Notes under the pieces: generated by a model
Databases searched by the model: none
Seen by the model: only the letters and a program-made list of their open reading frames with translations
What the model was told of the DNA's origin: nothing
Source: Anastatus disparis
Lineage: Eukaryota; Arthropoda; Insecta; Hymenoptera; Eupelmidae
Direction of reading: 5' to 3'
Length of the DNA: 64,000 bases
Assembly: GCA_017163975.1 (NCBI GenBank)
Contig: JAFFSR010000291.1
Location: 1,989,001 to 2,053,000, forward strand
In this document: positions 1 to 10,379 of the stretch, one piece after another
Numbering within the stretch: position 1 is the stretch's first letter
How the letters are laid out: every line of letters begins with the position of its first letter
Position numbers and translations under genes: made by a program

Positions 1-26
1 TATATTCCATTTATTTAGTAAAAAAA

Positions 27-78
<52 letters not shown>

Positions 79-164
79 TTATACATATATACCTATATAC
101 TTTCTGCTAATATATACATATATACTTTCTGCTAATTATATATATATATATAATTAGCAGAAAG
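27..164. repeat. (TA)n microsatellite followed by a 40-bp perfect hairpin
   Basis: A (TA)n tract fills roughly 27-75. At 125-164 lies a perfect palindrome whose arms start CTTTCTGCTAATTA and whose centre is TA repeat. A second copy of the arm motif (CTTTCTGCTAAT) stands just upstream at about 100-111. The structure is read directly; no function is apparent. Confidence 0.8.
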
Positions 165-365
165 AAAATTTTTTTTTGCAAAGAATCAATTAGAAACATT
201 ATTTATTTTATCAACTAATTCATTAAAATTAACATTAAGACTAACTAGCACAAGAAAAAATTTTTCTGACCCATCTATATTTCCTGTTTGACGAAACCAT
301 TCAAAGGAAAAAAATAATAATAAGACGAAATCTCGAATTAATTCAAATATTATAATTTTTATTTG

Positions 366-735
366 TTCTGGTCACTTCAGGAGAGACCTTAACGAATTGA
401 AATTATAACGCGTCAGGGTAGTTAAATAACAAAATCATAATTGGGCAAGTCATGCAAAAATATTTCGGTCACTCCAGGAGAGACTAAGATATTAGTGACT
501 TATTAGTTTCGACGAAATATTTTTTTTTATTTAATAAAATATCATAAAGAACATATACCTTTTATAATTATATATAAATTAAAATTACATTTTAATTTGC
601 TCTGGTCACTTAAGGGGAGACCTTAACGAATAAAAATTGTAACGCGTTGATAGATAGAAAATAACATTCTAGTTAGGAAGGTCATTCAAAAATAACCTGG
701 TTACTTCAGGAGAGATTCGGATATTAATGACTTAT
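366..735. repeat. Two tandem units of about 235 bp with an internal repeated motif
   Basis: The motif GGTCACTTCAGGAGAGACC occurs at 370-388. Variants lie at 467-484, 604-622 and 699-715. Each ~235-bp unit holds two copies, followed by similar AT-rich sequence including a shared GACTTATTAGT. This is a partly decayed tandem duplication. The bases from 740 to 1590 hold no gene or repeat that I recognise. Confidence 0.75.
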
Positions 736-1591
736 TAGTACGAGAAAATAAATTAAGAAAACGAAAAAATACAAATATATAATCGATAAAATTCACGCGG
801 TTTATATTGAAAATAAGAATTAAAAATGATTTCATTTATTTTCTTTCAAACAACCAATTGTAATTAATTAAATAAGAAATAACCGACCAATTTAACGCAC
901 TTAAAATTAAAATAACATGATTAAACACAATTTGTTTCTTTAAATATATAAATAAAAACAAAACTATATATACTTTCAAATAATTTATATCTGAGCACGT
1001 TGACTGACGGGCATTTCATACCCAAGTTTTACTACTGGGCAGTGACTCAAAAATAAGGATAACGCAGCACCAGTTATCCACACAAAAACAGCATCGCTTT
1101 TATAGCTTACGAAAGTTCCTATAAAACGAATGCTCCACTAACGAAATTAAAATTTTCGCTTAGTGGTTATCACAATCTCATACCCAACAACATAAACTAA
1201 TAAATCAAAATTTATTAAGTCTAACCATCAAACCTGTAAAATCAAACCTACCATCTCAAAATTCATTGGTTCTATGCATTTTTTCTGCTTATTCAGTGTT
1301 TACTAGTTCATCCCTCCTACTTTACTTAATGTAATAATATTTGCACATAATTTTTTTTACACAGTGGATATAACTTAAAAATTCTCATAATGTGCACTTT
1401 GTTAATAATAAACGATTGAAAAAAAAACAATTACGTTTGATTTAAGTCTACAATTATTGCTATAACAGAGATTTATTCCTTTTCTTTATGACTCACTTTT
1501 GTATAATTAAAAAATTTACTATTCAAACTTGCTTCAATTTTAAAATTCCAAACATCCATAGGTAATTACATTCACAAATTACCTCCACAGA

Positions 1592-2090
1592 ATGGCTGAT
1601 TATAGTTCTAATGAGATCATTGATATTATATTGGTTTTAGGTGAGTGTCATGGCAATTACGCAGAAGCATCAAGGCTTTATACTTAGCGTTTTCTTGAAA
1701 GGCGACATCTAATTGATATGACAATACGCAGTTTAGTCCGAAGAGCTAGCAATGGACATATTGCTCGTCAACTTCAACATCATGAATATGACCAAATTGA
1801 TGCGCGAGCTTTAACTATTTTAGCAATAGTTCACCTTAATCCTCAAGTTTCCACTTGCCAGATTGAAAAAAAATAGGTATACCTCAAATTAATTTTTCAA
1901 GAATTTTAAGAGCCCGAAAATATCACCCTTATTACATCACTCTTACGCTTTACAGTCTAATCATCATCTGATGCGTATTGCTTTTGCCAATGGGCTTTGC
2001 AAATGATACACGATGATCCTAACTTTTTTAGGTATGTACTTTTCATATATGAGGCTAAATTCTATGGTGACGAAGAACTTAATAGTTGAA
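1592..2090 (+). pseudogene. Mariner-like transposase remnant with DUF4817-type helix-turn-helix
   Basis: The reading from the ATG at 1592 matches the N-terminal helix-turn-helix of insect mariner-like transposases of the DUF4817 type: LVLGECHGNYAEASRLY, then a stop, then RFLERRHLID. After frameshifts the homology resumes with RARKYHPYYITLT and then FCQWALQMIHDDPNFF and YEAKFYGDEELN. In relatives the last block is the first catalytic Asp block (S-D-E-A-T-F type), so the Asp appears to be replaced by Tyr here. Several stops and frameshifts and the loss of everything after the first catalytic block make it inactive. The family call rests on remembered consensus patterns. No terminal inverted repeats were found. 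Confidence 0.75.
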
Positions 2091-2150
2091 CTCACATTAA
2101 ACAAGCACCCCAGTGAGAGGCAAGGAAACTCACGTTAAACAAGCACCCCA
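2091..2150. repeat. Short direct duplication
   Basis: The phrase CTCACATTAAACAAGCACCC at about 2091-2112 recurs with one change at 2127-2148, abutting the end of the transposase relic. From 2150 to 2915 I see AT-rich DNA with a short palindrome at 2331-2362 and no convincing gene. Confidence 0.6.
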
Positions 2151-2913
2151 AAGGAAAAAGAATTTACTACGTCTGCGTCGTTGTTTCTGGGTAACGCTAA
2201 AAGTGAGATTTAGGATAAAAGTGAGACTTTTCATGTAAAAAAAATACTTTGACCATTAAATATCATTCAAAATTGACCTCTATCTTTAAAATTTAAAAAG
2301 AACAGGTTTTGAGTGTATTTTCAGTATTTTAAAAAATATGTATATATATACATATTTTTTAAAATATTAGTTTAACCTACTAAAGGTCATTTAAAAAAAA
2401 TGAAAAGTATCGTTTTGGACGTACAATTTGCTGCTCTTTCAGGATCCGGTATAAAAGTGGGAATTTCCATTAAAAATTACTTTAATCTTCAAATAATCTT
2501 GAAAACTGAATTCAAGGTCAAGATAGTCAAGGTCATTAGCTCACAAGCTCATTTGAACATTTCCTTGCCTACAATCCTCAAAAGTTTGAAAAAAACGTTT
2601 TTTTGGCAAATTTTCTGTATTTAACCTTAATTTGACCTTATGAAGATCATGAAAAAAATTTCATGCTAAATTTAAACTTAGAAATCAAATGCTAAATTTC
2701 CCGATCTTACCGAATCTGATGCCAAAAATATGAGTTTTTATTTTTAAAAATGGCCTTATTTTTCAAATGACCTTCAAAAATGATCTCAAGATCAAATCAA
2801 ATAGCACCAAAATGTGATCTCATCGCCATGAATAACTTCTATCTGAACAATTTTTTCGTAGGTTCAGTATTTTGGGAGAAATCAGGGTCCATAGATTAGA
2901 ATAGGTCACCCTG

Positions 2914-2916
<3 letters not shown>

Positions 2917-2954
<38 letters not shown>
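2917..2954. repeat. (TA)n microsatellite at the left end of a foldback element
   Basis: An uninterrupted TA run sits directly against the inverted-repeat arm that begins GGGGCATTCTTTGTG. The same arrangement recurs at the other end of the element (5452-5521). Confidence 0.9.
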
Positions 2955-2956
<2 letters not shown>

Positions 2957-5449
2957 GGCATTCTTTGTGAATCGGTACCCCCTCTGCTCCAAAATTGTAG
3001 GGGACTGGAAAAATTGTATGACGGCTTAAAATCTTCCTTTTTTCATCTAATTTCAGATGCAACGTGGCGTTTTCAAAAATTTAATATGGTAGCTCCAATA
3101 GGTGGGCCAAAACTTAGGAAGTTGATAGAAGTTTTTCGAAATTTCATCATAACTCGCTCGGTTCTTAATTTTTCTCTTTTCTCACTAAAAATGAATGGAG
3201 CACCGAATTCTACATTGAAACATGGTATTATAATCAAGGTCAGACTATATTTTGAAGGTAATTTTTTTTGTCAATCCTTATTTTGGATCGCTTGACTGAT
3301 ATTTCTACTGAAAACAAATTTCGAATCAATAAGCCCACACGTTCTTGAGATCGACGCTTACAATTCTTATGTCCATACAATTTCTTTATGTTTGGGTTAA
3401 TGTCAAATGGAGGTCAAACACCTCGATTTAAATGATAATATTTTTTTTACTCCTGATTCTGAATGAATAGGAAAGAGAATCATCGGTTTTATATAATAAA
3501 ATACTCTTTATTTTTTTTACGTTTGTATATCTAAAAATGTGTTTGTTGGGGCACAATATGAGAGAAAAATGTGATCCAGCATCCAAAAAATTTTTTTTGG
3601 GTCCCACAGGCCAAAAACAGCATTTTTTCATTTTTATTTTCTTCACACAGAGCATGAAATATTTATGGGAGATTGGCAGAATATTGACACGGAAAATCTG
3701 AAATATTTTAGGAATATTGCATGGAAAATTCTTGAAATATTCGTATGTCCTTGATTTTTCTTATATTGGAATATTTCATGAAATATTATTGGAAGATTCC
3801 AACAATATTTCAATGAAAGATTTGGGTGATCTCAGATCTTCCTTTGAAATTTTTCAAAAATATTTCGGGAATCTTTCATGAAATATTCCATGGAATATTT
3901 ATGGGGAATTGGTAAACTCGAAACCTCCAGAGCTAGAACAAGTTTTACAAAAACCATTATTTTTGTGTAAAACCGCACATAGCTCTTAAAATAAATGTTT
4001 ACAAAAATATGTAGTTTTTTGAAATAGCTTTCAAATAGTGGTTGTAGTTTTCTAATACAACAATCACCCATAAAAAGAAATCGCATCAAAGTTCTGAAAG
4101 AAAAATTGAAAATTTTTTTTTTTTTTCATGGCGTCATAAAACTCATGAAAAATGGAAAAATTTTAATGTTATCTCTTCTATTTTAAAGGTTCCTACAAAA
4201 CCTTCAAAATGAGACCTTGTAAAGCTCCGAACGATAATTTTTTATCGAGATACAAAACTTTAAATTTTTCATAATTTTAGTCTAGGGCGGGCAAAAATAC
4301 CCAGTGCAGTGTATTTATGAAATCTTCTGCGAAATATTTTGCTGAAAGATTCCACCAATCTTCTAGTAGATTATTCCGTGAAATACTACTGGAAGATTTA
4401 TGTAATATTCCGCTGAAAGAATTTGAAGTTTCTTATTAACTTCTTCTTATTTCTCTTTTATGAAAAATATTATTTTTCTCATTCTGTACAGTAAATGTTT
4501 AAAAAATACCAAAAAATGTTAAAAAAATATAGATTTTTGCATTTCAGGTAATGTTGCATCAATTATTAAAAGATATTATTTATACCAAAAAACTGTGATT
4601 TTTCCATACTTTAAAATCTAAAAGCGAAATCTAATGCCCTCAGCTCTAAATGTGGCCATGTTTGCATTTTCAAGTTTCATGAATAATTTTTTAGGTTATG
4701 TTGAGCTTTGATCATTTTCAAAAAAACTGTACTGAAACATTATCATTCATGGATTTTTTTTGGGGGATTTGTGGATAATAACACGAGAAAAAAAATAAAA
4801 ATAAAAAAATGCTGTTTTTGGGCCTGTGGGACCCAAAAAAAATTTGTTGGATGCCGGATTACATTTTTCTCTCATATTGTGCCCCAAAAAAGACATTTTT
4901 AGATATAAAAACGTAAAAAAAATAAAGGTTATTTTATTATATAAAACCGATGATACTCTTTCTTATTCATTCAGAATCAGGAATAAAAAAATCATATCAT
5001 TTAAATCGAGGTGTTTGACCTCCATTTGACCTTGATTCAAACATGAAGAAATCGTATCGACATAAGGATCGTAAACAGAGATCTCAAGAACGTGAGGGCT
5101 TACTGATTCAGTCGAAATATCAGCCAAGCAATTCAAAATATGGATTGAGAAAAAAATATATTTCGAAATGTAGTTTGACCTTGACTATAATACCATATTT
5201 CAATGTAGAATTGGGTGCTCGATTCATTTTTAGTGAGAAAAAACGAAAAATTTAAAACTGAGCGAGTTATGATGAAATTTCGAAAAATTTCTACCTACTT
5301 TCCAAGTTTTAGCCACCCTATTGAATTTTCGAAAACGCCACTTTGCATCTGAGACTAGATGGGGGAAGGAAGATTTTAAGCTGTCACAAAATTTTTCTAA
5401 TCCACTACAATTTTGGAGAAGAGAGGGGTACCCATACACAAAGAATGCC

Positions 5450-5450
<1 letters not shown>
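2955..5450. mobile_element. 2.5-kb foldback element with ~700-bp inverted arms
   Basis: The arm at 2955-3650 is repeated in inverse orientation at about 4795-5450 with roughly 85-90% similarity by eye, over landmarks such as GGCATTCTTTGTG, CATCATAACTCGCTC, CACCTCGATTTAAATGAT and GGGTCCCACAGGCC. The spacer is 3651-4794. Both outer ends abut (TA)n. No transposase is visible, so this is a non-autonomous foldback or large MITE. Open frames across the arms are chance readings of the repeat. The (TA)n flanks suggest insertion into TA microsatellites, which is inference. Confidence 0.8.
3655..4440. repeat. Degenerate AATATT-rich repeat in the foldback spacer
   Basis: Blocks at 3655-3905 and 4315-4440 repeat a phrase like GAAATATTCATGGAAGATT in many degenerate forms, in both orientations because the core AATATT is self-complementary. 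The stretch between them, 3910-4310, shows nothing recognisable. Confidence 0.5.
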
Positions 5451-5451
<1 letters not shown>

Positions 5452-5527
<76 letters not shown>

Positions 5528-5541
5528 GTGTATATATATAG
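5452..5541. repeat. Long (TA)n tract shared by two foldback elements
   Basis: About 80 bp of TA with a GTG interruption near 5526. The right end of one foldback element stops at 5450 and the left end of another starts at about 5541, so both are anchored in the same microsatellite. Confidence 0.9.
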
Positions 5542-6657
5542 GTGGTCCTCTTTCAAATCGACCATCAAAAAAATTTTTTTCGCCCTAAACTTTTTTACAT
5601 GTTCTTTTTTATGTCTTCAACTACCGTAAATTTTTTTAGATTTTTTCCGGACTTATTTTAGGAGATATAGAGCATCAAAGTTGGACGTTTCTCTAATTTT
5701 TGCGATTTTGGACCATCTTTTGTGAATATAGCTCTAGAACGAAGCAATTTTTATTATAGATTTTAAATTATAATTTTTTTAGGAAATTTTTTCAATTTTG
5801 GAAAAAAAATATTTTCAAAGCAATATTAGTTAACTTAAACTGATATATGTCAAATTTATAACTTGAAATCTAATAATTTTCAAGTTTGATCATCCAGACC
5901 AACATGAAAAAATGCATGAAGATAGCATTTTTTAGTACAAAAGTATTGGTATATGTCACAGAATAGTAATTTAGCTGTACATTCTGTTAAGAATTAAAAT
6001 AGTAGTCAAATTATACTGAAAAACATTTAAAATGACTATTTAACTCTAATAACAAAGAGTTCGAATATGCACAAATATTTTCTTACTGGAAAGAGTTATT
6101 TTTGGAGATAGTTTTAGATGTTGTAAGCTCCGTTATCACAGTTAAATAATCATTTTAAATGATTCTCAGTATAATTCTACTACTATTTTAATTTTTAATA
6201 GAGAGTGCAGCTCAAAATACAGCTAAATTTCTATTCTGTGATAGATGCCAAAACTTTTGTACTAAAAAAGCTATCTGCATAGATTTTTTCACCTTGGTCT
6301 GGATGGTCAAACTTGAAAATTATTAGATTTCAAGTTATAAATTTGACATATATCAGTTTAAGTTAACTAATATTGCTTTGAAAATATTTTTTTTCCAAAA
6401 TTGAAAAAATTTCCTAAAAAAATTATAATTTAAAATCTATAATAAAAATTGCTTCGTTCTAGAGCTATAATTTACTAAAAATAGTCCAAAATTGCAAAAA
6501 TCAGGGAAAGGTCCAGCTTTGATGTTCTACATCTTCTAAAATAAGTCCTGAAAAAATCAGAAAAAATTCAGAGTAATTCAGGACATAAATAAGGACATGT
6601 AAAAAAAATTAAGCAAAAACAAATTTTTTGAAGGCCCATTTAACAGAGAACCACCCA
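5541..6657. mobile_element. 1.1-kb foldback element with ~500-bp inverted arms
   Basis: The left arm (5541-6045) starts GGTGGTCCTCTTTC and the right arm (6135-6657) ends GAGAACCACC. The arms share long blocks such as CAAAGCAATATTAGTTAAC and GATATATGTCAAATTTATAAC in opposite orientation. The centre is about 6046-6134. The right end runs into CATACATATATAT. No coding capacity is seen. Confidence 0.8.
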
Positions 6658-6979
6658 TACATATATATTTCCGGATTTCACCTGAATAAACGGCCAAAGG
6701 ATATAGATGATTTTATTTCCGAAGTAAACTGCATGAGGAACTATAACTTAATAGTTGGAAAAAATTAATGTTTTATCCAATGCTTTTTAAATTTAATTTT
6801 CATTCTATTGATTTTTCCTTTTATTTTTTAGATTGACATTTCGTAATGAGTAAAGCTGCTTTCAAAGCGTAAGTCTTTTTTTTCACTAACTTCCGTTTGA
6901 TATGATTGCTCTTTGGTCATATTGAACGAAATATAATAGCATCGGTGATGCTATATTGATTCCTCCTGGAACATATTGA

Positions 6980-7075
6980 TACTTAATTAAGGACATGAAA
7001 AAAACATGTAAGAAAGTTTGGAGCAAACAAAAATTTTTTGATGGTTGATTTTACAAAGAACAACCTATATATTTA
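6980..7075. mobile_element. Partial terminus of the same foldback family
   Basis: This ~95-bp segment has the features of the right end of the 5541-6657 element: GGACATGAAAAAAACATGTAAGAA, then AAAAATTTTTTGATGG, then ACAAAGAACAACC, running into ATATATTTACATAT. The matching left arm is missing, so it is truncated or rearranged. Confidence 0.55.
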
Positions 7076-7206
7076 CATATCATTGTTTGTATACAAATTT
7101 TTATTTTATAAAACTTTCTGTAATTGATAAAACTTTTAAAAATTAGTTATATAAAATTAATCAATTGATAAATACGATTAATCTATTATCTATTCACTTT
7201 ATGAAA

Positions 7207-7279
7207 GTACGGTAGCGTAACAGACAAGGCTCTAACTTTCTAATCTGGATGTTTTAAATTCGAATCCTAGCCGGGTACC
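7207..7279 (+). other. Degenerate tRNA-like sequence, possibly a SINE head
   Basis: TAGCGTAACAGAC resembles an RNA polymerase III A box and TTCGAATCC a B box, at tRNA-like spacing. The ends GTAC and GGGTACC could pair. The anticodon stem pairs poorly and the D-loop is short, so this is not a working tRNA. A tRNA-derived SINE head or tRNA pseudogene is the best reading. Confidence 0.45.
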
Positions 7280-7549
7280 TTTGACTTTTCCACAAAAGAA
7301 AATAAGTTTTTGTGCCACGTAGAAGGTTAATGCATAGAGCGCATTAACCTGTTATTGAAAAAAAATCTGTCCATTTTAAGATTATATTTTTTACACCTTT
7401 AAATGACGAGTTTCAAGACCGATTTTAAGATTTTAGAAGCTTTTTTAGGTTTAGTCGGTGGGTCAAAAATTCAAAGGGAACATTTTTTTATGCGTATTCA
7501 TGCAAAAATTATATCAAAATTCGTCCTTTTATTTTGTACCTTATACTGA

Positions 7550-8211
7550 CTAGGAGAGTGTCACACCTCCGGATCACGGATTTTGCTCAAACTTAGGGAT
7601 AAGTTTTCAGATGATAAAATATGAAAAAAGCTAAAGTTATAGTCATAAATACTCAATATTTTCCTAGTTACAGGCAATTAAAGAAAATCACTAAAAAAGT
7701 TACTAGATTTTTAAACGCATATAGTTCTTTAGCGTCGATAGCTACAAGCTTGAAACTTTTTTAAAATCAAAGCTAAGCTTAAATCCTTTCGAAACAGTAG
7801 TTACAGCATATCAAAATATAATTTTTTCTTAAAGTTAGAGCGTAATAAGGATTGGACCTAATTTCAGCTTTTATTATTAATTAATGTTTTTAAAAGAAAA
7901 ATCAGGTCCAATGTTTATGACGCTCAAACTTTGGGAAAAAATAATATTTTTACATGCTATAACTACTAATTCGAAAGGATTTGAGCTCAGCTTTAATTTT
8001 AAAGGTTTCAAGCTTGTAGCTATCGACGCTAAAGAACTATATGCGTTTAAACATCTAGTAACTTTTTTAGTGATTTTCTTTAATTGCCAGTAACTAGGGA
8101 AATATTGAGTATTTATGACTATAACTTTAGCTTTTTCCATATTTTATCATCTGAAAACTTATCCCAAAGTTTGAGCAAAATCCGTGATCCGGAGGTGTGA
8201 CACTCTCCTAG
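7550..8211. mobile_element. 662-bp palindromic MITE, TIR CTAGGAGAGTGTCACACC
   Basis: Two ~310-bp arms fold back on each other around a short centre near 7885. The ends CTAGGAGAGTG and CACTCTCCTAG are flanked by TGA on both sides (7547-7549, 8212-8214), a 3-bp target duplication. A 3-bp TNA-type duplication fits PIF/Harbinger-type MITEs, but the superfamily is inference. A close copy lies at 58378-59041 and a diverged relative at 17706-18402. The bases from 8215 to 9230 hold nothing I recognise. Confidence 0.85.
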
Positions 8212-9234
8212 TGAGTCGGTTTACAAATTTTCAGCTAAAAATATTAAATACAACCATAGCTATAGGCTATTAAACATGCAAAATTGAAAAAATAACTTTT
8301 TCGGTAATTTCTTTACAGACTTTAATTATACTAAAAAAAATTATTAAAAATTATATTTTATCGCAAAATTTCCCGCTTTTTTCAATAGCGCTACTTATTT
8401 TAATCCAAATTCTTATTAATCCCATCAATAGAGACAAAATGGAGGCATTGATTCGGGGCTTAATGAAACCTATACGGGGTTGTTAAGAGCAATGGAAAAA
8501 CATACCCTACAAAAACTATGACAAAAAAAACGATAGAAATTGCTCCAGGATGGTGCAAAGTTTGCAAAAACAGGTTTTTGAATTCAAAAAAGCAACTTAT
8601 GCATTTAAGGAAAAAAAAGTTTATAATAAATATATTAGAAAATTAAAAAACCTAAAAATTGATTAGCATCGCGATTATTTTCGTTAATCAGTCTTTGCAA
8701 TAAATTCAAAAAACCATAATAAATGGCCATTATTTGCATATAAATTATTTATTGCAAAAATAATTTTCAAAATATTTTTTCATTTTTTCAAGAAAGCTTT
8801 CATAAATCCAAACAAAATGAGAGGTTGTAATAGCAAATCTGTTAATTTGCTGAGATATTCCCTATTGTTTGTCCTAAGACACATTATGTTTAAAGCTATA
8901 TTTTGTTTTTGGATGAACGTATTTAGTTGCATGAGGGCTTAAACTCTTCATGAAAGTTGAAATTTTCATATCCCATTAAGAGCAAATGAGAAAATTCAAT
9001 TGCAACCCTTTTTATAACGCTTTAAAAAAGAGGGTGTTTATTTATAAATAACAAAAGCTGGAGGTTTATTTATAAATTTCATGAATTTTCAATTCAAATA
9101 TTCTTATAGCGGAGTTTGAAACGAAGATTAAAAAAAAACTCTTTAAGGAAAATAAGAGTCCAGATAGGATTTTTTTTTAAATCACAGCCACTTGGTTTAT
9201 AACAATTAAGAAACGAATCAAGCGGCATTTGTTA

Positions 9235-9870
9235 GTTAAAGATTTATATTTTAAAAATCTACAATTAGATTCTTTAAAATACAACTCTTTATTATAAAAA
9301 CTAAAATAAAGATAACATAATAATAATAACGGCAAGCGGGGCGTCGTGTTGCAGATGTTTCTATTTGCGCGAGAGAAAAGTTTACGGAAGATTTCGTTCT
9401 AATGAAATTCGTAAAAATTAACCGTATCTCAGTGAATAATGGACCAATTTTAATGGTTTTTTAAAAATCTGGGGTGCTTTGAAAAATTATGAATATTAGT
9501 GCAAATAATTTTTAAAAATAAGGTATATTTACGTTAAAACAACTATACCTTTTACGGACACCCTAAACGCAAATAATCACTACATCAACATTATTATACG
9601 TATAACATTTCATTTTAAAGCTAAGACAAAGAACTTTAAAATGAGATATCATGAGTTCGATTACGATTAGTCTTTACAGAATGCGGGCGAATTTACGAAA
9701 ATGTTGTAAATGAACTTACCTTATTATTTCTGATAATTATAATATTTGGAACCTGGAGACAAGTTTACTTAAAATTTTTATCAATTATATATTGTAACTA
9801 ATTCTTATAATTTATTCATAGTTTCAATAAACAAGAAGATAGTTATTAATAATTGCAAATATTTGTAAAG
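9235..9870. repeat. Dispersed repeat, inverse copy at 26.8-27.25 kb
   Basis: Blocks such as TTTAAAATGAGATATCATGAG, ACTTAAAATTTTTATC and TTTATTCATAGTTTCAATAA recur in opposite orientation at 26820-27250. The two copies show scattered substitutions. No coding potential is evident. Confidence 0.7.
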
Positions 9871-9889
9871 TAATAATAAAAATGGAGTC

Positions 9890-10140
9890 AAGATGGCGCC
9901 CAGAGGGAAACATCCTCCAGATCCGGACGCGGAAATATATTATAAATGTCATTCGAAACAGAAAGTAACAGCAGTGGTTTGTTAAATATGAATGTGTATA
10001 TCATCACAGTGACTTTTAAAGATTAAATAATACAAAAAAAATTAGTGATGTGTTTGTAATTTGTCCCGAACATCCAGGACTGAACATAACCTCAAAAACG
10101 GATGATATAGCAATAAATTCTACCATGCAAAAAATAATAG
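9890..10140 (+). pseudogene. Degenerate Cys/His-rich coding relic upstream of the LINE
   Basis: One frame reads KYECVYHHSDF, a stop, RLNNTKK, then VFVICPEHPGL. This recalls a PHD-like or other zinc-binding domain often seen near retroelement 5' regions in insects. Stops interrupt it. It may be LINE 5' sequence or a separate relic; I cannot place it securely. Confidence 0.25.
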
Positions 10141-10379
10141 CATAAATAAAATTGAAGCAAGCAGAAGAAATTAGAGAGGAATACTTAAAGTTCCATCAGG
10201 GAATTAGTAGCGTGCACATCGCTCTTGGTGTGCTCATCCTATACTTTTACGATTTTTGCCTAATATTAATAAAATCTATCGAATTTCATCTGTAAGTGTA
10301 TTCATGTCAATCGCTGTGTACTTCAGCGTCATGTTTTCGTTAAATTATAAGCATTCTGTGTATTAACAGAAACATTGGT

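Noticed and set aside
2820..3295. Open frames with Tyr-Ile runs, also at 5321-5629 and 39418-39802
   Set aside because: They read through (TA)n tracts and foldback arms. The Tyr-Ile strings come from TA repeats and nothing else in them looks like protein.
5043..5255. Open frame starting MKKSYRHKDRKQRSQ
   Set aside because: It lies wholly in an inverted arm; the other arm has stops in the equivalent frame, and no domain is seen.
7207..7279. Working tRNA gene
   Set aside because: A and B box similarity is present, but the anticodon and D arms do not pair properly; kept only as tRNA-like.
7877..8140. 87-codon frame and its plus-strand partner
   Set aside because: Both are within the palindromic MITE and mirror each other.
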